Source: Oscillospiraceae bacterium (lineage in GTDB: Bacteria; Bacillota; Clostridia; Oscillospirales; Oscillospiraceae). From it: DNA of 64,000 nucleotides. Shown in pieces: positions 40,607-48,695 of this stretch; the first letter of the stretch is position 1, and each line of letters begins with the position of its first letter. Below the pieces are notes generated by a model, which ran no database searches, was not told where the DNA came from, and saw only the letters and a list, made by a program, of their open reading frames with translations. The translations under genes were made by a program, and so were the position numbers. The stretch is from positions 62,001 through 126,000 of the forward strand of contig JAHHRV010000001.1 of NCBI GenBank assembly GCA_020025595.1. The letters are read 5' to 3'.

Positions 40607-42577
40607 ATGGCAAAGTTTGTACCTCAGGCTGAAATGTCCTACTCGGATCAGGTTCAGGTTCGTCGCGACAAGCTGGATACCCTCCGCGCAGAGGGCTTTG
40701 ATCCGTTCCAGCAGACGAAGTTTGAAATTAACGGCACTGCAAAGCAGATCAAGGAAAACTTTGACGCTATGGAAGGCCAGAACATCTCTCTGGCAGGCCG
40801 TCTGATGAGCAAGCGCGGCATGGGTAAGGTTTCTTTCTGCGATCTGCAGGACAGCACCGACCGTATCCAGCTGTATGTAAAGTTCGACGAGATGGAGGAG
40901 GAATCCTTCAACCGTTTCAAGAAGTACGATATCGGTGATATCGTGGGTGTCAAGGGCGATGTGTTCCGTACCCAGCGCGGTGAGATCTCCGTGCGCGTGC
41001 ACGAGGCTACCCTGCTGAGCAAGGCTCTGCTGCCCCTGCCCGAAAAGTTCCATGGCCTGACTGACCGTGAGACCCGTTATCGTCAGCGTTATGTTGACCT
41101 GATCGTCAACCCCGATGTCAAGGATACCTTTGTAAAGCGCAGCATGATCATGCGCGAGCTGAGATCCTTCCTGGACAACCGCGGTTTCCTGGAAGTGGAT
41201 ACTCCTATCCTGACTCCCTTTGAGATCGGCGCATCCGCCCGTCCTTTCTATACCCACCACAACACCCTGGACATGGATATGGTTCTGCGTATCGAGACCG
41301 AGCTGTATCTGAAGCGTCTGATTGTCGGCGGTATGGATCGCGTTTATGAGGTTGGCCGTATCTTCCGTAACGAAGGTATGGACCCCACCCACAACCCCGA
41401 ATTTACCAGCATTGAGCTGTACCAGGCCTATACCGACTACTACGGCATGATGGATCTGGTTGAGGACATGATGAAGACCGTTGCCATGAATGTCTGCGGC
41501 ACGCTGCAGATCAGCTATCAGGGCAAGGAAATCGATCTGTCCCACTGGGAGCGCATGACCATGGTGGAGGCTGTTAAGAAGTACTCCGGCGTGGACTTTG
41601 ATGCAATCCATTCTGATGAAGAGGCTATTGCTGCTGCTAAGGAGCATCAGGTCGAGCTGCCTGAAATCCCCACCAAGGGTGCAATCCTGGCAGAGTTCTT
41701 TGATGTATTTGTTGAAGAGAAGCTGATTCAGCCCACCTTCATCTATGACTATCCTGTTGAGAACAGCCCCCTGGCCAAGCGTAAGCCCAATGATCCCGCT
41801 TACACCGAGCGTTTTGAGTACTTCATCAACGCTACTGAGTTTGGCAATGCATTCTCCGAGCTGAATGACCCCATCGACCAGAAGGGCCGTTTTGAGCGCC
41901 AGGTCGCTGAGCGTAAGTCCATCGATCCTGAGTGCCGTGCACAGGTCGATTACGACTACATCACCGCTCTGGAATACGGTCTGCCTCCCACGGGCGGCCT
42001 GGGCTTTGGTGTTGACAGACTGGTTATGCTGCTGACCGACTCTGCATCCATCCGTGATGTCCTGCTGTTCCCCACCATGAAGCCTACTCAGGAAGAAATC
42101 GCCAGAAACAAGGCTGCAAAGGGTGAGAGCGTCGAAGCTGTTGCCGAGGCTGCAGAAGCCGCCCCTGTCAGCACAGCACCTATCATTTCTGAGGAGCCCA
42201 TCGACTTCAGCAAGGTTGAAATCGAACCTCTGTTTGCAGATTTCGTTGATTTCGACACCTTTGCAAAGTCCGATTTCCGTGCTGTTAAGGTCAAGGAATG
42301 TGAGGCTGTGAAGAAGTCCAAGAAGCTCCTGAAGTTCGTTCTGGACGACGGTACAGGCGTTGATAGAGTCATTTTGAGCGGTATTCATGATACTTATGAG
42401 CCGGAAGAGCTGGTTGGTAAGACTCTGATCGCTATCACCAATCTGCCTCCCAGAAAGATGATGGGCATCGATTCCTGCGGTATGATTATCTCCGCTGTCC
42501 ACCATGAGGAAGGCGTTGAAAAGCTGCACTGCCTGATGGTTGATCCTCATATTCCGGCAGGTGCTAAGCTGTACTAA
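40607..42577 (+). CDS. lysS: Lysyl-tRNA synthetase (class II) with C-terminal tRNA-binding domain
   Basis: The 656-aa enzyme charges tRNA-Lys. An OB-fold anticodon-binding domain spans residues about 58-150 (SLAGRLMSKRGMGKVSFCDLQ). The class II core follows, with motif 1 near FLEVDTPILTP, motif 2 VGRIFRNEGMDPTHNPEFT and motif 3 GLGFGVDRLVMLLT. About 500 residues would be normal. Here an Ala/Glu-rich linker (about 497-545) leads to a 110-residue EMAP-II/Trbp111-like domain (FAKSDFRAVKVKECEAVKKS, then LPPRKMMGIDSCGMIIS). That domain usually sits on methionyl-tRNA synthetase. It may raise tRNA affinity (inference). Confidence 0.95.
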   Translation: MAKFVPQAEMSYSDQVQVRRDKLDTLRAEGFDPFQQTKFEINGTAKQIKENFDAMEGQNISLAGRLMSKRGMGKVSFCDLQDSTDRIQLYVKFDEMEEESFNRFKKYDIGDIVGVKGDVFRTQRGEISVRVHEATLLSKALLPLPEKFHGLTDRETRYRQRYVDLIVNPDVKDTFVKRSMIMRELRSFLDNRGFLEVDTPILTPFEIGASARPFYTHHNTLDMDMVLRIETELYLKRLIVGGMDRVYEVGRIFRNEGMDPTHNPEFTSIELYQAYTDYYGMMDLVEDMMKTVAMNVCGTLQISYQGKEIDLSHWERMTMVEAVKKYSGVDFDAIHSDEEAIAAAKEHQVELPEIPTKGAILAEFFDVFVEEKLIQPTFIYDYPVENSPLAKRKPNDPAYTERFEYFINATEFGNAFSELNDPIDQKGRFERQVAERKSIDPECRAQVDYDYITALEYGLPPTGGLGFGVDRLVMLLTDSASIRDVLLFPTMKPTQEEIARNKAAKGESVEAVAEAAEAAPVSTAPIISEEPIDFSKVEIEPLFADFVDFDTFAKSDFRAVKVKECEAVKKSKKLLKFVLDDGTGVDRVILSGIHDTYEPEELVGKTLIAITNLPPRKMMGIDSCGMIISAVHHEEGVEKLHCLMVDPHIPAGAKLY

Positions 42578-42620
42578 TGATGTCAATCTTTGTGCAGCGG
42601 TAAAAATCGCATAATTCTTG

Positions 42621-42655
42621 AATGGGCAATCTCTTGATGAGATTGCCCATTTTTG
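42621..42655 (+). terminator. Terminator of greA-lysS
   Basis: AATGGGCAATCTC (42621-42633) pairs with GAGATTGCCCATT (42639-42651), then TTTT. Confidence 0.9.
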
Positions 42656-42768
42656 CTAAAATGTATTTAGAGTAGAGTGTTAGATATATCAAAATTTATC
42701 CAACAATCCCTCTCAAAACCCTGTATTTGCAAGGGTTTTCGCCGTTTACAACTGCACATTTTATGTAT

Positions 42769-42795
42769 TTTCCCTTGTTTTTGCCCTTACGAGCC
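42769..42795 (+). repeat. Candidate left attachment site of the mobilizable element
   Basis: TTTCCCTTGTTTTTGCCCTT begins a 27-nt block that recurs at 52146-52172 with two mismatches. It lies 17 nt from the integrase stop and forms the left half of a 12-bp inverted repeat (TTTCCCTTGTTT / AAACAAGGGAAA, 42769-42808). Confidence 0.6.
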
Positions 42796-42812
42796 GAAAC
42801 AAGGGAAAGTTT

Positions 42813-44111
42813 TTATTCTCCGCCGACTACTTTGTCCAGCAATCTTGCGGAGCTGCGCTTCGCTTCCCTTGTAGCGTGAGCGTAGACATTCATGGTGGTA
42901 CTGACGTCACTGTGTCCCAGAAGCTCCTGCACATCCTTGGGGGCTGCGCCGTTTGCCAGCAGGTTACTGGTGAAGGTGTGTCGGAGCATATGGAAGTGGA
43001 AGTTCTCAAGGCCCTCCACCTGCTTGTTTGCTCTGCGGCACACCATCCCAACCGTACTGGGGGCCTCATAAGCCCCGTCAGGCCGCAGGCACACGAAGGA
43101 GATCTCCTTGTAGTCCTCTGGCACTTCTTCGGTTTGGGGAAGGCTGTACGCCTCGTAGTAAGTACGGTCTTTCTCGGTCACTTCTTTGTAGTAGTTCAGC
43201 TGGTAAAGCGGGCCATAGCGCAGACGGTTTTTAAGCTGTTCGGACTTAGCTTCCTTCAGGATCGCCGCCAGCGTGTCACAGAAGTCCACCGTGCGGATTT
43301 TCTTCCGCTTGGTAGGCCCGATCTCCGTGGTGTGCCTTGCAGCGTTGTAGCGCATACTGCGTCTGACCGTGAGATACTGTTCTTCCAGATTGATGTCCTG
43401 CCAGCTGAGGGCGCAGGCTTCACCGATCCGAAGGCCGGTGTAATAGGCAATCTGGATGGGAAGCAATGCCGGATTCTCCTTGGCTTTCAGGAAGTCCTGG
43501 AGCTTGCAGAACACCTCATAGCTGAGGGTCGGTGCAGAGCCGGTATCCCCATCCTCGCCGGAGAACAGATCGTATTCTTCCTTGTTGCCACGCCAGACCA
43601 CATACTGCATGGGGTTGAAGGACAGCAGCCTTTTCGGGAAGACAGCAAACCGGAACGCCCCGTTCAGGACTGCCGAGAAGGATCTCGTATAGCCCTTTCC
43701 GTGGGGCTTTGCCGTCGTGCCGTCAGGGTTGACGCCGCCGAAGGTCAGATAGTCCATATACGCCTGCAAATGATCTGCGGTGACGGTTTTCAGCTTGCGC
43801 TGTGCAATCGGATGCTTTTTGATGCGATTGACCGTCCCCTGGTAGTTCATCACAGTGTTGTTGCTCAGATTGCCGGGTTTCAGTTCTTCCTCCACCCACA
43901 GATCCAGCAGCATTCCCACCGTGGTGTTTTCGGATTTGGCTACGAATTTCTTTTCCTCGTAGTCCTCCATTGCCTTGCGCAGCAGACCCTCCGTTTCGGA
44001 TTTGCTTTCAGCGCCCACAAACTCACGCTGTACCTGCTTGCCGCTTTCATCTTCTACATAGAAGCGGTAGTACCACTTTTTGCCTTTCTTTCTTACAGAA
44101 CCTTTTGCCAT
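42813..44111 (-). CDS. Tyrosine-type site-specific integrase
   Basis: The 432-aa recombinase has an arm-binding N-terminus (AKGSVRKKGKKWYYRFYVEDE), a SAM-like core-binding domain (residues about 60-165) and a catalytic domain. The R-K-H-R-H-Y residues are seen in YYTGLRIGEACAL (Arg), HMLRHTFTSNLL (His, Arg), LLGHSDVSTTMNVYAHAT (His, Tyr). It should integrate and, with the excisionase, excise the element. It sits at the left edge next to the candidate attachment site. Length and layout fit phage/ICE-type integrases of Firmicutes. Confidence 0.95.
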   Translation of the reverse strand: MAKGSVRKKGKKWYYRFYVEDESGKQVQREFVGAESKSETEGLLRKAMEDYEEKKFVAKSENTTVGMLLDLWVEEELKPGNLSNNTVMNYQGTVNRIKKHPIAQRKLKTVTADHLQAYMDYLTFGGVNPDGTTAKPHGKGYTRSFSAVLNGAFRFAVFPKRLLSFNPMQYVVWRGNKEEYDLFSGEDGDTGSAPTLSYEVFCKLQDFLKAKENPALLPIQIAYYTGLRIGEACALSWQDINLEEQYLTVRRSMRYNAARHTTEIGPTKRKKIRTVDFCDTLAAILKEAKSEQLKNRLRYGPLYQLNYYKEVTEKDRTYYEAYSLPQTEEVPEDYKEISFVCLRPDGAYEAPSTVGMVCRRANKQVEGLENFHFHMLRHTFTSNLLANGAAPKDVQELLGHSDVSTTMNVYAHATREAKRSSARLLDKVVGGE

Positions 44112-44216
44112 AGATCAAAACTCCTTCCTGATCCGTGGCAATCGGGCCTGTGACATATGATGTGTGCGAAGTTAAAATGTCACCGTGTCGGCTGTTTTAC
44201 AGTCGGCTTTTTCATA

Positions 44217-44879
44217 TCATTTTGCCACGGAATTCTCCTTACCGGCCAATCTCTGTTCTGCCGATAACTTGATCTGCAACAACTCTCCAATGTGGTTCTT
44301 GTGATCGTTGTCGTAGATATGTAAGAGACAATCCAACATCTTCTTCATGTCTTCGATAGGAGCTTCCATTTCGTTATGATATGCCTTTTCGGTGATCTCG
44401 CCGGATTCGATTGCATAGCGTCTGAGGGATTCTTTCAGTCCTTCATCCTGGGCAATCTTGTCCGCTTCTGCCATAGCCCGTGCAAAATGTTTGCAGATAA
44501 TGGCGTACATATCAATAAATTCTCCGAGGAAATTCGTCAGCATCTGCTGGCGAGGCTCTCCCTGCACCGTCTGCGTCACGCTTTCAAGATAGGCGGTGAT
44601 ATGTTCTTCAATGGAGTTTTCACAGATCGTGCGGCTGTCGTATTCCTTATCATCGGAAAGCCCGGTCAGCCATTCGGGGGTGGTCAGCAGTGCCTCTGCC
44701 AGACCTTTGATAATCATGGTTCGTTTCGGATCTACGCCGTCAGCTTCATATCTCTGGATGGTGGATTTGTTCACGCCAATTCGCTTGCCCAGTTCAGGCA
44801 TTGTGAGATTCAGTTCTGTACGACGCTCCTTTACTCGTTCACCGACCTGTTTTGCGGTGAATGTTATTTCATTTTTCAA
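44217..44879 (-). CDS. Helix-turn-helix repressor of the element
   Basis: The 220-aa protein has an N-terminal Cro/cI-type helix-turn-helix (MPELGKRIGVNKSTIQRYEADG) and a C-terminal helical region without an obvious LexA-type protease motif. AGGAGG lies 8 nt before TTG 44879, the preferred start. An upstream in-frame GTG falls inside that ribosome site. It is divergent from the excisionase, with the shared control region between them, as in phage-like switches. Probably it represses excision and mobilization until a signal appears (inference). Confidence 0.87.
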   Translation of the reverse strand: MKNEITFTAKQVGERVKERRTELNLTMPELGKRIGVNKSTIQRYEADGVDPKRTMIIKGLAEALLTTPEWLTGLSDDKEYDSRTICENSIEEHITAYLESVTQTVQGEPRQQMLTNFLGEFIDMYAIICKHFARAMAEADKIAQDEGLKESLRRYAIESGEITEKAYHNEMEAPIEDMKKMLDCLLHIYDNDHKNHIGELLQIKLSAEQRLAGKENSVAK

Positions 44880-44983
44880 GGCTTGCACCTCCTGTCGAGT
44901 ATGAGTATAGCATATAGAAACCTATTTTGCAACCATATTTCCTGTAAATATGAAAGAAATCTTCTGACGGGTTGTGATATGCA

Positions 44984-45012
44984 TTGACAAGGAGCGGCAA
45001 AATAAGTATAAT
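44984..45012 (+). promoter_or_regulatory. Consensus promoter of the excisionase gene
   Basis: TTGACA (44984-44989), 17-nt spacer, TATAAT (45007-45012), a perfect match, likely the target of the divergent repressor. Confidence 0.88.
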
Positions 45013-45060
45013 AGTCCGTGCAGAGTTGCAAATTGAGCATTTCATAAGGAGGGCCACTAT

Positions 45061-45276
45061 ATGAGCACTATCAAAATGGGTTTAACCATCGAGGAAGCCG
45101 CCGAATGCACGGGTATCGGCAGAAACACCATGCGGAAATTGGTGGAATGGGGCAAGCTGCCGGTTCTGAAGGTCGGGCGCAAGGCGATCATCCGCAGGGA
45201 TACGCTGGAGCATTTTATGGCCGTGAACCAGGGACGAAACCTCCTGAGCCAGAGTGAAGTCCGCAAAGTCGAGTAA
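45061..45276 (+). CDS. Excisionase-like DNA-binding protein
   Basis: The 71-aa protein carries a MerR/excisionase-type winged helix: LTIEEAAECTGIGRNTMRKL, then WGKLPVLKVGRKAIIRRDTLEHF. AAGGAGG precedes the ATG. Small proteins of this class bend attachment-site DNA to favour excision by the tyrosine integrase. It is the first gene of the rightward element transcript, under a consensus promoter and facing the relaxase gene. Confidence 0.88.
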   Translation: MSTIKMGLTIEEAAECTGIGRNTMRKLVEWGKLPVLKVGRKAIIRRDTLEHFMAVNQGRNLLSQSEVRKVE

Positions 45277-45280
45277 CGTT

Positions 45281-45487
45281 CTCTCAAGCCCTCGGCGTTT
45301 GAGAGCGAAATACACCCCTCGCACAAATCTTCGATTTGTACTCTGGGTATTTCGCCCTTGCAGGGGGCCAAAGGTCAACGCATCACTCCCGTTTCTGCCT
45401 TGACCTTTGAGAAAATTGCCGCCGCAATTTTCTGTGCTGCCCCATCTGCCCACGCCGCTGTGACAGCAGCAACCGTTTCACGGTTGC
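45281..45487 (+). other. Cluster of inverted repeats, candidate oriT / control region
   Basis: Five strong palindromes are packed into 207 nt before the relaxase: CTCTCAA/TTGAGAG (45281-45305), GCGAAATAC/GTATTTCGC (45305-45355) enclosing ACAAATC/GATTTGT, AAAGGTCAA/TTGACCTTT (45370-45408), GAAAATTGC/GCAATTTTC (45411-45432) and GCAACCGT/ACGGTTGC (45469-45487). The stretch TTTCGCCCTTGCAGGGGG follows the second palindrome and resembles nick regions of mobilization elements. It has no coding signal. Location next to a MobA/L gene supports oriT (inference). Confidence 0.55.
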
Positions 45488-45523
45488 AAAATGAGGACGC
45501 CCTACTTAGGGAGAAAGGATACC

Positions 45524-46924
45524 ATGGCGAGACACAGCTTCATCCGAATGTCGAAGCTGCCAAATGTCAAAGGACGCATTTCCTATATCACCAGCCCCCA
45601 GCGGCAGGAGCACCTGTATGCCACCTGCCACACCACAGACCCTTCCTTCTGGGAGAACCTTGCAAGGGAAGGTCAGCAGGAATTCAAGCGAAGCGGAGCC
45701 AAGGGAACGTGCATCGAAGCACGGGAACTGATTATTGCTCTGCCGGAAGTTTACACACAATTTGATCCCGATACAGTTCTGAAAGAGTTTACCGAAGCCT
45801 TTCACAAGCGGTATGGCGTTGAGTGCGTTTCCGCTCTGCACCACAACAAACGCAAGACCAACTACCACATTCACCTGATCTTCAGTGAGCGCACCCTGCT
45901 TCCGGACCCGGAAGTGAAGATCGCCACCAGAAGAGTATTCTTTGACGAAACAGGAAAGAGAGTCCGCACCAAGAAAGAGGTCACCGGTGAAGATGGAACG
46001 CTCCGGGCAGGCTGTACGGTGTTCAAAAAGGGAGAGATTTACGAAAGCCATATGTTTTCCATCAAGGATGACCGCTACAAGAGCGAGCCGTTCTTGCAGG
46101 AAGCCAAGGAAATCTACACCGATCTGATCAACAGCCGCCTGTCAGATCCCACCCAGCACCTCAAGGTGTTTGACCCCAACGGCGTCTATCTTCCCACCAA
46201 GAAAATCGGCAAGAACAATCCCAAGGAAGCCGAAATCAAAGCCGACAATGCGGCAAGGCAGGAGTGGAACCGCATGGCAGATGTGGCGCTGGTCACCGGC
46301 ATCTCCGAGGAGAAGATCATCGAGATCAAAGAGACGGAGATCCTGGACACCGTGAAAACCTCCATCGAAAAATGGGGCTGGCTGCCCGATCTGTTCCGCA
46401 GCATTGTGGGCAAGGCAAAGGACTTCCTGCAATCGCTGATCCGTGAGCAGGCCATGCCGCCCAAGCCTACCCTGGATATTGATATGACCGAGTTCCGCAC
46501 CATGCGGAATCTGATGATCCGGGTGCAGAATAAGGCAAAGGGAATCAAACACTTGCAGGACAAGGTACTGCCTGGGCTGAAACAGCAGCTGGCAGATACC
46601 AAGGGAATGTTCAAGGGAAAGGAACGAAAAGCACTTACTACTAAAATCGAAGAAACAGAACAATCACTCAAACAGCAGTTAGAGGAGTTCCCGGATATTC
46701 TGAAAGCAGAAGGCTACCCCGATGTGCAGGCATTTATGAGGACCTTCCGCCAGATGGAAGCCGTTGTGGAGCAGTATCACCACGACCTGGCTCAGTGGGA
46801 ACACCAGACCGGCAAGACCGGCAGCCCTCCTGAAAAGGAAAGCGTCAGAGAAAAACTCCGGCAGCTTCAGCAGCAGGGCAAACAAAAACACGCTCGGAAA
46901 AAGTCCTTTGACCAAGAGCGGTAA
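45524..46924 (+). CDS. MobA/MobL-family relaxase
   Basis: The 466-aa protein starts at ATG 45524 after GAGAAAGG. It shows the relaxase N-terminus SFIRMSKLPNVKGRISYITSP with a likely catalytic Tyr in RISYITSP. The metal-binding motif is NYHIHLIFSER (His115, His117). The C-terminal half is helical and charged (VQNKAKGIKHLQDKVLPGLKQ). Relaxases nick oriT and lead the strand to a recipient cell. No type IV genes are nearby, so it depends on a helper. An in-frame ATG eleven codons upstream lacks a ribosome site. Confidence 0.92.
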   Translation: MARHSFIRMSKLPNVKGRISYITSPQRQEHLYATCHTTDPSFWENLAREGQQEFKRSGAKGTCIEARELIIALPEVYTQFDPDTVLKEFTEAFHKRYGVECVSALHHNKRKTNYHIHLIFSERTLLPDPEVKIATRRVFFDETGKRVRTKKEVTGEDGTLRAGCTVFKKGEIYESHMFSIKDDRYKSEPFLQEAKEIYTDLINSRLSDPTQHLKVFDPNGVYLPTKKIGKNNPKEAEIKADNAARQEWNRMADVALVTGISEEKIIEIKETEILDTVKTSIEKWGWLPDLFRSIVGKAKDFLQSLIREQAMPPKPTLDIDMTEFRTMRNLMIRVQNKAKGIKHLQDKVLPGLKQQLADTKGMFKGKERKALTTKIEETEQSLKQQLEEFPDILKAEGYPDVQAFMRTFRQMEAVVEQYHHDLAQWEHQTGKTGSPPEKESVREKLRQLQQQGKQKHARKKSFDQER

Positions 46925-46930
46925 CTTAGA

Positions 46931-46970
46931 CAAAAAACCGCCGTGTACGGTACAGAACCATACACGACGG
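46931..46970 (-). terminator. Terminator of the Bce-type kinase gene
   Basis: CCGCCGTGTACGG (46938-46950) pairs with CCATACACGACGG (46958-46970) including G-U pairs on the minus strand. Six T follow on that strand. Confidence 0.88.
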
Positions 46971-46995
46971 ATTACATAGGATGAGCTTTGAAAAA

Positions 46996-48003
46996 TTATA
47001 CTACCGGAAATGTAAGGATCATCTCAAATCCTTCGCCCCATTTTGAGTGGGCGCCTATTTTCAGGTTCAGATCATCAGCCATCTTTTTGGCAAGGTACAG
47101 GCCCATACCTGTGGCTTTTTTCTGACTGTCCGTACTGTCCCCGGTAAAGCCCTTCTGGAAAATATAGGGCAGATCACACGCCTTGACGCCGGTGCCATTG
47201 TCCCGGATGTGCAGAACGGTTTCCGTTTGCAGACATTGGACCCAGATGCAAAGCTCCGGGTCTGCGCCTGCGTATTTGATGGAATTACTGATGATCTGTC
47301 CCAGGATAAACCGAAGTCCTCGGGAATCGGTGAAAACCTGCTCATCCAAAAGAGACTTTTGAATTCCAAATTTCTTTTCTTCCAAAAGAGGCAGGTAATC
47401 CTCCAAAACATCCTCCACCAGATCATGCAGACAAAAATGCTGAAAGCGGTAATCCTTGGTACTGCTTTTCAGGCGGGCATAGTAGAGCATCTGGGTCACA
47501 TCTTCCTGCAACTGACTGCGGACATAATTGAGCCTTTCGGAAAGCTCCGGCGGCAGCTCGTCCTGACGGTTATCCAGAAGCATGGTCAAAAGGCTCAGGG
47601 GCGTTTTGGCCTCGTGTGCCCAGCCCTCTACATATTCTTCATAGTCATGAAGCTCGTCACTCATTTGAACAAGGCGGGACTGCTGATCGTACAGAAGGGA
47701 AATCAGCTGATCCAGTATCTGCCGCTCCTGAGCACTTACTGCGTCCAGAAGCTGCTGCGCCCGGATTTCGTCCGGCTGAGACAGAAAGGAAAGAAAGGCT
47801 TTCTCCTTTTTTCGTTCCTGAACCGATGCAAAAAGCAGTGCTGCTGCAAACAGAAGAATGCTGAACAGCAGGATGATTCCCAGAAGCGTCCCAAACGCCT
47901 GTGCATCGGAAAGCCACAGGAGCATAGCTGCAAACGCATCCACCAGCAGAAGGAGCAGCAGCCAGGGAAGGTTTCTCATAAAGGTGGAGCGGAGGTTTTT
48001 CAT
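46996..48003 (-). CDS. BceS-like intramembrane-sensing histidine kinase
   Basis: The 335-aa protein has two closely spaced helices (LPWLLLLLLVDAFAAMLLWLS and TLLGIILLFSILLFAAALLFA) with almost no outer loop, the mark of intramembrane-sensing kinases. The H-box is YVEGWAHEAKTPLSLLTML. The ATPase domain has ISNSIKYA, IRDNGTGVKACDLP and ATGMGLYLAKKMADDL. Such kinases respond to antimicrobial peptides through the ABC permease encoded upstream in the same strand. Its ATG overlaps the regulator stop by 4 nt. Confidence 0.92.
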   Translation of the reverse strand: MKNLRSTFMRNLPWLLLLLLVDAFAAMLLWLSDAQAFGTLLGIILLFSILLFAAALLFASVQERKKEKAFLSFLSQPDEIRAQQLLDAVSAQERQILDQLISLLYDQQSRLVQMSDELHDYEEYVEGWAHEAKTPLSLLTMLLDNRQDELPPELSERLNYVRSQLQEDVTQMLYYARLKSSTKDYRFQHFCLHDLVEDVLEDYLPLLEEKKFGIQKSLLDEQVFTDSRGLRFILGQIISNSIKYAGADPELCIWVQCLQTETVLHIRDNGTGVKACDLPYIFQKGFTGDSTDSQKKATGMGLYLAKKMADDLNLKIGAHSKWGEGFEMILTFPVV

Positions 48004-48680
48004 CCCTGTCCACCCCCTTCCAGGCGATAACCCTGTCCACGGATGGTTGCCACCTTTTGTATGGTGCCGAGGCTTGCCATTGTTTTTTTCAGTCGGGTTA
48101 GATTGACCTGCAAGGCATTCTCATCAATAAATTCCTCTGTACCCCAGAGTGCCACAGCCAGTTCACGGGCAGTAATAATCCGATCCCCGGCGCAAAGCAG
48201 CACCTCCAGCAGCTTGCCCTGATTTTTAGGCAGAACAGCCGAGGTGTTATGGATGAAAATCGTATAGGTGGTGCGGTCCAGCAGAAAATCTGCCCCCTCC
48301 AATAGATTGGTCCTGCCCTCAAATCGCTTCAGGATGTTGGAGATCCGGGCCAGCAGCCGCTCCCGGCGGCAGGGCTTTGTGAGAAATTCATCCGCTCCCA
48401 GCTCCAGTGCATGGAGTTCGTCCTGCATCTGGTCCCGTGAAGTCAGCACCAGTACGGGAATGGCCGTTTTCTGCTTCAGGTCCCGGCAAATCTGAAAGCC
48501 GCTGATCCCCGGCAGATTGAGATCCAGAACCACCAGATCAGGAGAGAGGGTCATGAGTGTTTCGGTTGCATTCTCGAAGCGGTCCAGTGCAATTGGTGAA
48601 TATCCCGCCTTCTCAAGCATCCTGCACAGTTCTTCCCGCATATAGAGTTCATCTTCTACAACTGCAATTTTCTTCGTCAT
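48000..48680 (-). CDS. BceR-like response regulator
   Basis: The 226-aa OmpR-family protein has a receiver (KIAVVEDELYMREEL, Asp in LVVLDLNLPGISG, LTSRDQ, ADEFLTKPCRRERLL) and a winged-helix domain (IITARELAVALWG, FIDENALQVNLTRLKKTM). The family controls transcription of Bce-type ABC transporters on peptide stress. Between the permease gene (15 nt upstream) and the kinase. A candidate operator (inverted repeat CTTACA-N5-TGTAAG) lies before the ATPase gene. Confidence 0.93.
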   Translation of the reverse strand: MTKKIAVVEDELYMREELCRMLEKAGYSPIALDRFENATETLMTLSPDLVVLDLNLPGISGFQICRDLKQKTAIPVLVLTSRDQMQDELHALELGADEFLTKPCRRERLLARISNILKRFEGRTNLLEGADFLLDRTTYTIFIHNTSAVLPKNQGKLLEVLLCAGDRIITARELAVALWGTEEFIDENALQVNLTRLKKTMASLGTIQKVATIRGQGYRLEGGGQG

Positions 48681-48695
48681 GGCCCTCTCCTTTCT

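Noticed and set aside
40106..42586. An 826-codon antisense frame across greA and lysS
   Set aside because: The sense genes are unambiguous, so the antisense frame is a shadow.
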